From the NCBI RefSeq assembly GCF_001584165.1, contig NZ_CP013233.1, positions 1,930,620-1,994,619 of the forward strand: 64,000 nucleotides of DNA, read 5' to 3'. Source of the DNA: Collimonas arenae (GTDB lineage Bacteria; Pseudomonadota; Gammaproteobacteria; Burkholderiales; Burkholderiaceae_D). Below, one piece after another: positions 1-8,160 of the stretch (position 1 is the stretch's first letter; each line of letters begins with the position of its first letter). The notes under the pieces were generated by a model. The model was not told the origin of the DNA. It did not search any database and worked only from the letters and a program-made list of their open reading frames with translations. The translations under genes and the position numbers were made by a program.

Positions 1-626
1 GTCGAGTTTGGCGATACCAAGGTGATCTGTACCGCCAGCCTGGAAGAAAAAGTCCCTGGTTTCCTGAAGGGCAAAGGGCAGGGTTGGTTGACTGCCGAGT
101 ACGGCATGCTGCCGCGTTCAACCAACACCCGTATGGATCGCGAAGCGGCACGCGGCAAGCAATCCGGCCGCACCCAGGAAATCCAGCGCCTGATCGGCCG
201 CTCGCTGCGCGCGGCATTTGATCTGCAGGCATTCGGCGAACGCACTTTGCATCTGGATTGTGACGTGATCCAGGCGGACGGCGGCACGCGCACGGCATCG
301 ATCACCGGCGCAATGGTTGCCGCTTACGATGCTTTTGTGAAACTACAGGATAGCAAGGCAATTGCGGCGATTCCGTTGAAACACTTCGTGGCCGCGATTT
401 CAGTGGGCGTCTATCAGGGAACCCCGGTACTGGATCTGGATTATGTTGAGGATTCGGGTTGCGACACCGACATGAACGTGGTCATGACCGATGCCGGCCA
501 TTCATTGAAGTGCAGGGTACAGGGTAGCTCGACCGCCCGACGCTGAACAGCCTGCTGGACCTGGCGCAGGGCGGTATCGGCGATCTGATCCAGTTGCAGA
601 AGCAAGCATTGGGCCTGGCTGCTTAG
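1..626 (+). CDS. rph: Ribonuclease PH, 3' part, frameshifted and damaged near its end
   Basis: Phosphorolytic 3'-5' exoribonuclease that trims tRNA 3' ends. The frame is open from base 1, so the start lies outside the window. Family landmarks are the stretches containing [37 protein letters not shown] and [18 protein letters not shown]. The frame breaks after VMTDAGH near base 500, where one T seems to be missing. In the new frame FIEVQGT follows, then an in-frame TAG at 525-527 where AEG plus a few residues are expected, then the normal C-terminus [14 protein letters not shown] to a stop at 624-626. About nine bases also seem to be missing around 522-530. Identity is sure; whether the lesion is real or a sequence error is open, and I favour error. 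Confidence 0.88.
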
Positions 627-705
627 GGTGTAGCGGCGGGTATAAAAGCCTGCCCACCCTGCTGGCGTCATCGATAGCGAGCGTGTAAGCGATATAATCC
701 TGTCC

Positions 706-1500
706 ATGTATATCGATTCCCACTGCCATATCAATTTTCCGGAGCTGTCCGCCAGGATGCCGGAAGTCCTCGCCAAGATGGCGCAAAACCAGGTCACGCA
801 TGCACTGTGCGTATCGGTCGATCTGCCCGATTTTCCGCAAGTGCTGCAACTGGCCGAAACCTATCCGCACATCTACGCATCGGTCGGCGTACATCCCGAT
901 TATGAAGACACGCCGGAACCCAGCGTCGACGATCTGATCCGCCTGTCAGACCACCCTAAAATCATTGCGATTGGCGAAACCGGCCTTGACTACTATCGCC
1001 TGCAAGGGGATCTGGAATGGCAGCGTGAACGCTTTCGCCGCCACATCCGCGCCTCGCGCGCCACTGGCAAGCCATTGATCATCCATACGCGTGCCGCGTC
1101 CGAAGACACCATTCGTATCATGCAGGAAGAGGGCGCAGGCACCGATGCCGGCGGCGCCGGCGGCGTGATGCATTGCTTTACCGAATCGCTGGCTGTGGCC
1201 GAAGCAGCCATCGCGATGGGTTTTTACATTTCGTTTTCCGGGATCGTTACTTTCAAGAGCGCCAAGGAATTGCAGGCGGTGGCGCTGGCGGTGCCGCTCA
1301 GCAGCACGCTGATCGAGACCGATTCACCTTATTTGGCGCCGGTGCCGCATCGCGGCAAGATGAACGAGCCGGCTTGGGTCATGCATGTCGGCGAGTTCCT
1401 GGCGAATTTGAAGGGCGTGCCAGCATCGGAAGTGGCACAGCAGACCACCGATAATTTTTTCAACTTGTTCAAACTGGCAAAGGATCAGACGCATGCTTAA
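706..1500 (+). CDS. TatD-family metal-dependent hydrolase (DNase)
   Basis: Predicted cytoplasmic metal-dependent nuclease of the TatD/YcfH family, 264 residues, the usual length. The N-terminal metal-binding DSHCHINF, GETGLDYY near residue 90, IHTRAASEDT, HCFTES and ETDSPYLAP are the TatD signature blocks in the expected order. The ATG at 706 is the only start that keeps the N-terminal metal motif close to the terminus. A TATAAT hexamer lies at 693-698, only a few bases before the ATG, with no clear -35. The stop overlaps the following ankyrin gene by 8 bases, which suggests co-translation. I do not assign a symbol because tatD and ycfH paralogues cannot be separated here. Confidence 0.93.
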   Translation: MYIDSHCHINFPELSARMPEVLAKMAQNQVTHALCVSVDLPDFPQVLQLAETYPHIYASVGVHPDYEDTPEPSVDDLIRLSDHPKIIAIGETGLDYYRLQGDLEWQRERFRRHIRASRATGKPLIIHTRAASEDTIRIMQEEGAGTDAGGAGGVMHCFTESLAVAEAAIAMGFYISFSGIVTFKSAKELQAVALAVPLSSTLIETDSPYLAPVPHRGKMNEPAWVMHVGEFLANLKGVPASEVAQQTTDNFFNLFKLAKDQTHA

Positions 1501-2176
1501 CCTGCAAAGTCGTTCGCGCTCTGCGGCACTATTTTTACTGATGTTGCTGTTGGCGCTGGCATGCTTGCCATCCCTGGGGCACGCAGACAATGGCTCCGAT
1601 GCCTTTTTCAAAGCAATCAAGCTGGATGATGAGCGCGGCATGAAGAGTTTGCTGGCCAAGGGCGTCAATCCCAATTTGGTCGACAAACAGCGCGGCGAAA
1701 CCGGGTTGATGGTGGCGTTGCAGGAAGATTCAATGAAGGTTTTTGACGTTCTGATCAATGCGCAGGGCATCGATCTCAACTTGCGCGCGCGCAATGGCGA
1801 CACGGCCTTGATGATTGCTTCGTACAAGGGCAAGGTCGCCGCGGTCAAGGCTTTGCTGGACAAGGAGGCCGAGCCGAACAATACCGGCTGGACTGCACTG
1901 CATTATGCGGCTGCGATCGGTAACGATGAAATTGTGCAGATGCTGCTGGATGCCTCTGCCTATATCGACGCCGGTTCGCCCAACAACACTACGCCGATCA
2001 TGATGGCGGCGCGCGCCGGAAAAATCATGACAGTCAAACTGCTGCTCGACAGCGGCGCCGATGCTACCTTGAAAAACGATGTCGGCATGAGCGCCATCGA
2101 CCTGGCGCGGAAATTCGATCACAACGACATCGCCGACGGCTTGACCAGCCGCCTCAAGCAGGCCGGCAAGCTATAA
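1493..2176 (+). CDS. Secreted ankyrin-repeat protein
   Basis: Protein of 227 residues with an N-terminal signal peptide (basic start, hydrophobic core LLMLLLALACL, cleavage probably after GHA near residue 31). About five ankyrin repeats follow, recognisable by GDTALMIASYKGK, GWTALHYAAAIGN, TPIMMAARAGK and the final SAIDLARKFDH. It is therefore probably a periplasmic protein-protein interaction module. Its ATG lies inside the end of the TatD-family gene, so the two probably form one transcript. The partner is unknown and the sequence gives no enzymatic motif. Confidence 0.88.
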   Translation: MLNLQSRSRSAALFLLMLLLALACLPSLGHADNGSDAFFKAIKLDDERGMKSLLAKGVNPNLVDKQRGETGLMVALQEDSMKVFDVLINAQGIDLNLRARNGDTALMIASYKGKVAAVKALLDKEAEPNNTGWTALHYAAAIGNDEIVQMLLDASAYIDAGSPNNTTPIMMAARAGKIMTVKLLLDSGADATLKNDVGMSAIDLARKFDHNDIADGLTSRLKQAGKL

Positions 2177-2178
2177 CG

Positions 2179-3315
2179 TTAGCGTCTGGAGAGGATGTGC
2201 GGTCCGACATCCTTGATATCCTTGTTGCCGGTCAGCGCCATGCTGACATCCAGTTCCTGCTGCAGGATCTGCAGCATCCTGGTGACACCCGCTTCACCCA
2301 TCGCACCCAGGCTGTACAGGAAGGCGCGGCCAATCATGGTGCCCTTGGCGCCCAGTGCGACTGCCTTCAATACATCCTGGCCGCTGCGGATGCCGCCATC
2401 GAACCAGACTTCGATCTGGTCGCCGACTGCATCGACAATCGCCGGCAGCGCCGAGATCGACGACACCGCGCCATCCAGCTGACGGCCGCCGTGGTTGCTG
2501 ACGACGATGGCGTCGGCGCCGGTGGTGGCGGCGATCTTGGCGTCTTCGACATCCAGGATACCTTTCAGGATCAGCTTGCCGCCCCATTGTTCCTTGATCC
2601 AGGCGATATCGTCCCAGCACAAGGTCGGGTCGAATTGGCTGGCGGTCCATTTGCTCAAGGTCATGATGCCGTCCGCGCCTTTTACGTGGCCGGCTAGGTT
2701 GCCAAACGATTTGCGGCCGCCAAGCGCGCGCAATGCCCAGCCGGGTTTGCTGGCAAGGTCGATCAGATTGGCCAGCGTCATTTTCGGCGGCACCGACATG
2801 CCGTTCTTCAGGTCTTTGTGGCGTTGCCCGAGGATCTGCAGGTCCAGCGTCAGCACCAGCGCCGAGCACTTGGCGGCCTTGGCACGTTCAATCAGCGATT
2901 TAATGAAGCCGCGGTCGCGCATCACGTACAGCTGGAACCAGAATGGTTTGGTGGTGACGCTGGCGACATCCTCGATCGAACAGATGCTCATGGTCGACAA
3001 GGTGAATGGAATCCCGAATTTCTCGGCGGCGATGGCGCCCAGCATTTCGCCGTTGGCCCATTGCATGCCGGTCAGCCCGGTTGGCGCAATTGCTACCGGC
3101 ATCGTCACATCCTGGCCGATCATGGTGCTGCGGGTTGAACGTTGGTCGACATTGATGGCGACCCGTTGCCGCAATTTCAGCGCGGCCAGGTCGTCGCTAT
3201 TGGCGCGGTAGGTGGATTCTGTGTAAGAGCCGCTGTCGGCGTAGTCGTAGAAGGCTTTCGGCACGCGTTTCTGGGCCAGTACGCGCAGATCTTCCACGCA
3301 GGTAATTACAGACAT
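2179..3315 (-). CDS. FMN-dependent alpha-hydroxy-acid dehydrogenase (L-lactate dehydrogenase-like)
   Basis: TIM-barrel flavoprotein of 378 residues that oxidises an L-2-hydroxy acid. The N-terminus YDYADSGSYTE, IAPTGLTG, the FQLYVMRDR strand and SNHGGRQLDG with the catalytic histidine near residue 275 are those of the LldD/glycolate oxidase family; GGIRSGQDVLKA and GRAFLYSLGA bind the FMN phosphate. Lactate, mandelate or another hydroxy acid could be the substrate, so no symbol is given. It converges on the ankyrin gene with only two bases between the stops. No permease or regulator gene of an lld operon is adjacent. Confidence 0.9.
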   Translation of the reverse strand: MSVITCVEDLRVLAQKRVPKAFYDYADSGSYTESTYRANSDDLAALKLRQRVAINVDQRSTRSTMIGQDVTMPVAIAPTGLTGMQWANGEMLGAIAAEKFGIPFTLSTMSICSIEDVASVTTKPFWFQLYVMRDRGFIKSLIERAKAAKCSALVLTLDLQILGQRHKDLKNGMSVPPKMTLANLIDLASKPGWALRALGGRKSFGNLAGHVKGADGIMTLSKWTASQFDPTLCWDDIAWIKEQWGGKLILKGILDVEDAKIAATTGADAIVVSNHGGRQLDGAVSSISALPAIVDAVGDQIEVWFDGGIRSGQDVLKAVALGAKGTMIGRAFLYSLGAMGEAGVTRMLQILQQELDVSMALTGNKDIKDVGPHILSRR

Positions 3316-3462
3316 AGGGCTCTCCGCTGGTTTTTGTTAGATACAGTCAAGCCGCTATATTAGATGAAAAGAAAGCAGGCACAGTGGAAATCAATTGATG
3401 TCTGGCATGAAGCTTTTTCAAGCAAAAGCGGCGCCGCGCCGGAACGGGCGGTACGGCGGCGG

Positions 3463-4814
3463 CTAGCGCAGTTGCTTGACGAGTTGCTGCGCCGCCAGTT
3501 TGCCGCTGCGCACTGCCGATTCGAGTGTCGCCGGATAGTCGCTTGCCGTATAGTCGCCAGCCAGCAGTAATCTTTCCAGGCCGCTGTCATTGGCTGGACG
3601 CGCGAGTGCCGGTGTACAGGCGAAGGTAGCGCGCTTTTCCGAAATCACGCGGGCCCAGTTTGGCGATGCCAATTCGGGCTGCTTGAAGGCAGTGGCAAGT
3701 TGCGCGGCGACAGCTTGCGCCAGCGCTTCGTGGCCAGCCTGGATGGCATCCGACGACGCGCTGATCACTATTGCCAGCAAGCCGGCCTGAGCCGGGTCGA
3801 GCTGGCCGCGATCGAATACGAACTGGCCCCAGGCTGGAACGCTGGTCGGTTCCGTCGTCGGCGGCGTATCGATCAGCGCGAAGAAAGGTCGCGGCAACCG
3901 AAAGTCGCGCGAGTATTGCAGGTAACAGGTGGTAATCGGCTCGTATTCAAATTGCGCAGGTGCGAGACCAGTGTCGCATCGGCGATGCCGTCCAGCAGAC
4001 CGGCGGCGGTTTCGGGCGGAGTGGCGATCACCACCGCATCGAAATCGAGGCTGGTGTCGTTGCTGTCGAGTTGCCATTGCTCGCCATGGCGGCGTAATTG
4101 CCGGATGCTGCAACCGGTTTCGAGATTGCCCCCGCGCTCTTCGACGAACGCCGCAGCTTGCTGTGGATACAGGCTGCTCAAGTCAATCCGTGGCAACAGC
4201 ATGTCCGATGCGCTGCGCTTGGCGCCGAGGCTGTCGCGCAATACCGCCAGGAAGACTTGCGCAGAAGCCTGTTCCGGACGGGTATTGAGTGCTGCGATGC
4301 ACAGGGGGCGCCACATCAGCTGGATCAGGCGATCGGTCTGGTCGAAGCGTTCCAGCAGGGTGCTGACGCTGCAGTCGTCATGTAATTGCCATCCCATCCA
4401 ACGTGCCGCCGATGAGAAACGCGCCAGCGCCAGTTTGTCTTCGCGGTCCAGTCCTTGCGCGCGCCACAACGCCACCAGCAAATGTAGCGGTGCCGGCAGG
4501 CGCGGCGCGACAAAGGTCATGCCGCCGCTCTCTGACGGGTAGCACATCTGCAAAGGCAGGCGCAGCATTGCGGCGGCCAGATCAATGCCGACCTTGCGCA
4601 TCATGCCCAGGCTGTCTTTGTAGGCGCCGAGCAGGATGTGCTGGCCGTTGTCCAGCGTCAGTTCATTGATGTCGACCCGACGCGCGCGTCCGCCAAGCTG
4701 GCGGCTGGCCTCGAATAAGGTCACCTGGTGGCCGGCCGCAGTCAGTTCGACCGCGGCGGTGCAGCCGGCCCAGCCGGCGCCGATCACGGCGACTTGCTTC
4801 GCGTTGATAGCCAT
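3463..4814 (-). CDS. hpnE: Hydroxysqualene dehydroxylase HpnE, frameshifted
   Basis: FAD-dependent amine-oxidase-fold enzyme that reduces hydroxysqualene to squalene, the third step of the HpnCDE route. The N-terminal dinucleotide motif VIGAGWAGCTAAVEL, then GGRARRVD and DNGQHILLGAY, and the C-terminal LLLAGDYTASDYPATLESAVRSG (split over two entries of the protein) are typical. As written the first frame stops at 3873, while the C-terminal part continues in another frame. The two join near 3954, where one C missing from a CC pair would restore HLRQFEYEP and give a protein of about 450 residues, normal for the family. It is the last gene of the hpnC-hpnD-hpnE operon, 33 bases after hpnD. Confidence 0.87.
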
Positions 4815-4847
4815 TATAGCGATGCGCCCGGGATCGGAAGAAGATGT

Positions 4848-5680
4848 TCAGCCGCGTACATAAGTCTTCCAGGCCAACCATAGTTTTCGGATCGGCGTCA
4901 GCGAGATGCGCTGGTTCAGCACATGGAAGCCATCGCGTTCGATTTCACTCAGCAGGGCGCGATAGATTGCCGCCATCATCAGGCCGGGCGCTGCGCGCGG
5001 CGGTCCTGCTTGGGCAGCAAGGCAAAGGCTTCGTCGTAAGCTTGCTGCGCGCGCGCCACCTGGAAGCGCATCAGGTTGACGAAGTTGTCGCTGTAGCGTG
5101 CGTTCAGGATGTCGGCTGCGGTGACGCCGAATTGCTGCAGTTCGTTGACCGGCAGGTAGATGCGGCCCTTGCGGCCATCCTCGCCGACATCGCGGATGAT
5201 GTTGGTCAGCTGGAACGCGAGGCCGAGCTTTTCGGCGAATTGCAAGGTCTGTGGCTGGGTCACGCCGAAGATGCTGGCTGACAGGATGCCGACCACGCCC
5301 GCGACATGCCAGCAATATTGTTTCAGGCCTGGATAGTCGAGATAACGGGTCTGGTTCAGGTCCATTTCCATGCCGTCGATGATGGCTTGCAGATGCTTGC
5401 CGTCCAGCCCGTAGGTCAGCAGGTGCGGTTGCAGTGCTTGCGTTACCGGGTGAGTCGGGTTACCGGCCAGCATCGCGGCGATTTCCTTGCGCCACCACAT
5501 CAGTTTGGTGCGCGCCACGCTTTCGTCGGTGCAGTCGTCGACGGTGTCGTCAACCTCACGGCAGAAAGCATACAGCGCAGTAATGGCGCGCCGACGCTCG
5601 ACCGGCAGAAACAGGAAGCTGTAGTAAAAACTGGAACCGCTCTGGGCGGCTTTTTGTTGGCAGTAGTCGTCTGGAGACAT
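4848..5680 (-). CDS. hpnD: Presqualene diphosphate synthase HpnD, frameshifted at the 3' end
   Basis: Trans-isoprenyl diphosphate synthase that joins two farnesyl diphosphates into presqualene diphosphate. The two aspartate-rich motifs are DDTVDD near residues 44-49 and NIIRDVGED near 170, and LNQTRY and GRIYLPVNEL are family blocks. The ATG at 5680 gives MSPDDYC, the usual start. The frame ends early at 4979, but the expected tail (GLMMAAIYRALLSEIERDG, ending near WKTYVRG) follows in the next frame to 4848. Restoring one G to CCCGGCC near 4985 joins them into 278 residues. It sits between hpnC and hpnE. Confidence 0.88.
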
Positions 5681-5861
5681 GGATATGAAAATGGTAACAC
5701 TACGCGGCAATCATGCGGCGTGAGTGGTCAGGATGCCTGAAAAAATAACTTGCCCGAAGTATACGTAAGAAATGCCGCCTGCTCGTCGAAGTATCCGGAT
5801 TTATTCGTGTTTTTATACTGTATTTGGTGATGCGTCGGGAATTGCAGATTTGCCGGGGCGC

Positions 5862-6674
5862 TCATTTCATGCGCAGCGCGCGCCAGCCCAACATCAACCA
5901 ATCCATTTTCACCAGCTTGGGCCGATGACGGAACATGTCGTAGTCGGCCGCTTCGAGTTTTTCCAGGATGCGCAAACCGCCCAGCACTACCAGCCGCAGC
6001 TCCCAGCCGATCCGTCCCGGCAAGCGCAGGGCCAGCGGCGCGGCGCTGGTCATCATGCTGCGTGCACGCTGCAGTTCGAATTGCATCAGCTGGCGCCAGG
6101 CATGGTCTATGGTGCCGTTGGCGATCTGCGATTGCGATACGCCGAAGCGTTGCAGGTCTTCCAGCGGCAGGTAGATCCTGGCTTTTTGCCAGTCGATGGC
6201 GATGTCTTGCCAAAAATTAATCAGCTGTAATACCGAGCAGATGGCGTCCGAATCCCGCAGGTTCTGTTCAGTCGCCTCGCCATAGAGATGCAACATCAGG
6301 AATCCCACGGGATTGGCCGAACGCCGGCAATAATCGAGCAGTTCGCTGAACTGACCGTAGCGGGTCGTCACGACATCTTGCTTGAAGGCGGACAGTAGGT
6401 CGCGAAACGGCGTCAGCGGCAAATCGTATGCGACGATGGTTTGTTGTAGCGCCTGGAACAAGGGATCTTCTGCCGGCAGCTTTTGTTCGATCCGGTCCAG
6501 CGCCGTTTCGAAGCCGTTTAGCGCCCGCAAGCGCTGCTCGGCGCTGGCATCGCCTTCGTCGGCAATGTCGTCGGCGGTACGGGCGAAGGCATAAATTGCC
6601 TGCACTGCAGGGCGCAGGCGGGCCGGTAGTAGTATCGACGCGACTGGGAAGTTCTCGTAATGATTAATGGACAT
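5862..6674 (-). CDS. hpnC: Hydroxysqualene synthase HpnC
   Basis: Squalene/phytoene synthase-fold enzyme of 270 residues, complete. It converts presqualene diphosphate to hydroxysqualene. The first aspartate-rich motif is DDIADE at residues 35-40 and the second NFWQDIAIDWQKARIYLP; the opening MSINHYENFPVAS is characteristic of HpnC rather than HpnD. First gene of the minus-strand hpnCDE cluster, separated from hpnD by about 180 bases and divergent from the efflux operon. No squalene-hopene cyclase gene is in the window, so the final product (hopanoid, squalene or other triterpene) cannot be read here. Confidence 0.92.
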   Translation of the reverse strand: MSINHYENFPVASILLPARLRPAVQAIYAFARTADDIADEGDASAEQRLRALNGFETALDRIEQKLPAEDPLFQALQQTIVAYDLPLTPFRDLLSAFKQDVVTTRYGQFSELLDYCRRSANPVGFLMLHLYGEATEQNLRDSDAICSVLQLINFWQDIAIDWQKARIYLPLEDLQRFGVSQSQIANGTIDHAWRQLMQFELQRARSMMTSAAPLALRLPGRIGWELRLVVLGGLRILEKLEAADYDMFRHRPKLVKMDWLMLGWRALRMK

Positions 6675-6756
6675 TAGGGCATCTGGTCAAGCGCGGGGTG
6701 CGGATGGTTGTGTATATGGCATTATTTTGTGTCAGTTTTGCCCATGTAAAAAAGCC

Positions 6757-6787
6757 TTGGTCAAACTTGATCTCGCGCAATTATAAT
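6757..6787 (+). promoter_or_regulatory. Candidate sigma-70 promoter of the efflux operon
   Basis: A perfect TATAAT at 6782-6787 lies in the divergent region between hpnC and the membrane-fusion gene, with TTGGTC at 6757-6762 as a possible -35 (spacing 19, long). No operator was identified and no tetR or marR gene is adjacent. Weak evidence. Confidence 0.3.
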
Positions 6788-6933
6788 TACTGACTTAAGA
6801 GTTATTAATTTTTGACGCAATAAGATAAATAAACGTTCCACCAGGCTAGGCCTTGCTGCCTCGATAACAAAAGCCGCAGCGGCCCATGACAATTCGCAAA
6901 CGAACGACAGCTCCGAATAGTAAAGGAAAAACC

Positions 6934-8160
6934 GTGTTGACCCAGATAAATCAGCGTCAGGTGGCATCTTCCCGAGGGGCTGCGCGCATCCAGCCGCACA
7001 TTCAACTCCTCCCGCGCATATTGTTGATGTGTTCTTTGCTGCTGCTGGCGGCATGTTCCAAAAAGGTGGAAAAGGCTGAGGACATTCGCCCTGTCAGGGT
7101 TATGGTGCTGAGCCCGGCCAATGCAGACGTGATCTCCGAATTCCCCGGTGCGGTCCAGGCGCGCTATGAGTCGCAGCTCGGGTTCCGGGTGGGTGGCAAG
7201 ATCATTGCCCGCCAAGCGGATGTGGGCACGGTCGTCAAGCGCGGCCAGGTCTTGATGCGCCTCGATCCGAAGGATCTGCAACTGGCGCAGGCGCAAGCAG
7301 TGGCAGCGCTGAGCTCCGCGACCAGCAGTCGGGACATGGCCAAGGCCGATCTGAAGCGTTATCAGGAATTGCGCGACAAGAATTTCGTCAGCCAGGCGGT
7401 GCTGGATTCAAAGGACACGGCGTTCAAGGCGGCGCAGGCGACCTATGACCAGGCCCAGGCTGCGTTAAAGGGGCAGTTGAACCAGACTGCCTATGCCACC
7501 CTGGAGTCCGATGTTGACGGCGTTGTTACCGCCATCAGTGCCGAGGCTGGGCAAGTGGTGGCGGCCGGTACGCCGGTAGTCAATGTCGCGCGCCAGGGCG
7601 CCAAGGAAGTCGTGGTCGGCGTGCCCGAGAACCAGGTCGACAAGTTGCGGCGCAGCGGCGATGTGCAGGTCCGCTTATGGGCCGATCCGAAGCAAGTCAT
7701 CCGGGGCGCCGTGCGCGAAGTATCGCCGATCGCCGATCCGGTGACGCGTACTTATGCAATCAAGATTGCGATTCCAGACAGTGCGCCAAACGTCAAACTT
7801 GGCATGACGGCCTATGCCGCCTTCGCCAGCAAGACCAGCGACGATGCAATCAAGGTGCCGTTGACGGCGTTGCTGCGAGTACAGGATCACAGCGCGGTCT
7901 GGGTGGTCGAACATGGCGCAGTGCGGCAGGTGCCGGTGAGGGTGGTCGGGCAGCAGGGAAATGATGTGCTGATCCAGGGCGCGTTGGGCGGCGGCCAGCA
8001 GGTCGTTACCGCTGGCGTCAACCAGCTCAAGCCGGGCCAGAAAGTTACCATTCTCAATGCGCCGGAAAGCAGCGCGCCGGCCGGCAATATTGCGGCCCCT
8101 TCTCCGGTGGCGTCAAACGCAGTGCCGACATCCTCCGCAGCGAGCGGAGCGGTCCAATGA
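6934..8160 (+). CDS. RND efflux periplasmic adaptor (membrane-fusion) lipoprotein
   Basis: Periplasmic adaptor linking an RND pump to an outer-membrane channel. A lipobox LLLLAAC gives an N-terminal lipidated cysteine. Then come a barrel-sandwich half (GKIIARQADVGTVVKRGQVLMRLDP), a helical hairpin rich in Ala and Gln, and the second half (SDVDGVVTAISAEAGQVV). I choose the GTG at 6934 with AAAGGA just upstream; an ATG at 6886 would add 16 unlikely residues. The C-terminus is low-complexity Ala/Ser/Pro. The stop overlaps the pump start as ATGA, so the two genes are coupled. The substrate is unknown. Confidence 0.9.
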   Translation: MLTQINQRQVASSRGAARIQPHIQLLPRILLMCSLLLLAACSKKVEKAEDIRPVRVMVLSPANADVISEFPGAVQARYESQLGFRVGGKIIARQADVGTVVKRGQVLMRLDPKDLQLAQAQAVAALSSATSSRDMAKADLKRYQELRDKNFVSQAVLDSKDTAFKAAQATYDQAQAALKGQLNQTAYATLESDVDGVVTAISAEAGQVVAAGTPVVNVARQGAKEVVVGVPENQVDKLRRSGDVQVRLWADPKQVIRGAVREVSPIADPVTRTYAIKIAIPDSAPNVKLGMTAYAAFASKTSDDAIKVPLTALLRVQDHSAVWVVEHGAVRQVPVRVVGQQGNDVLIQGALGGGQQVVTAGVNQLKPGQKVTILNAPESSAPAGNIAAPSPVASNAVPTSSAASGAVQ

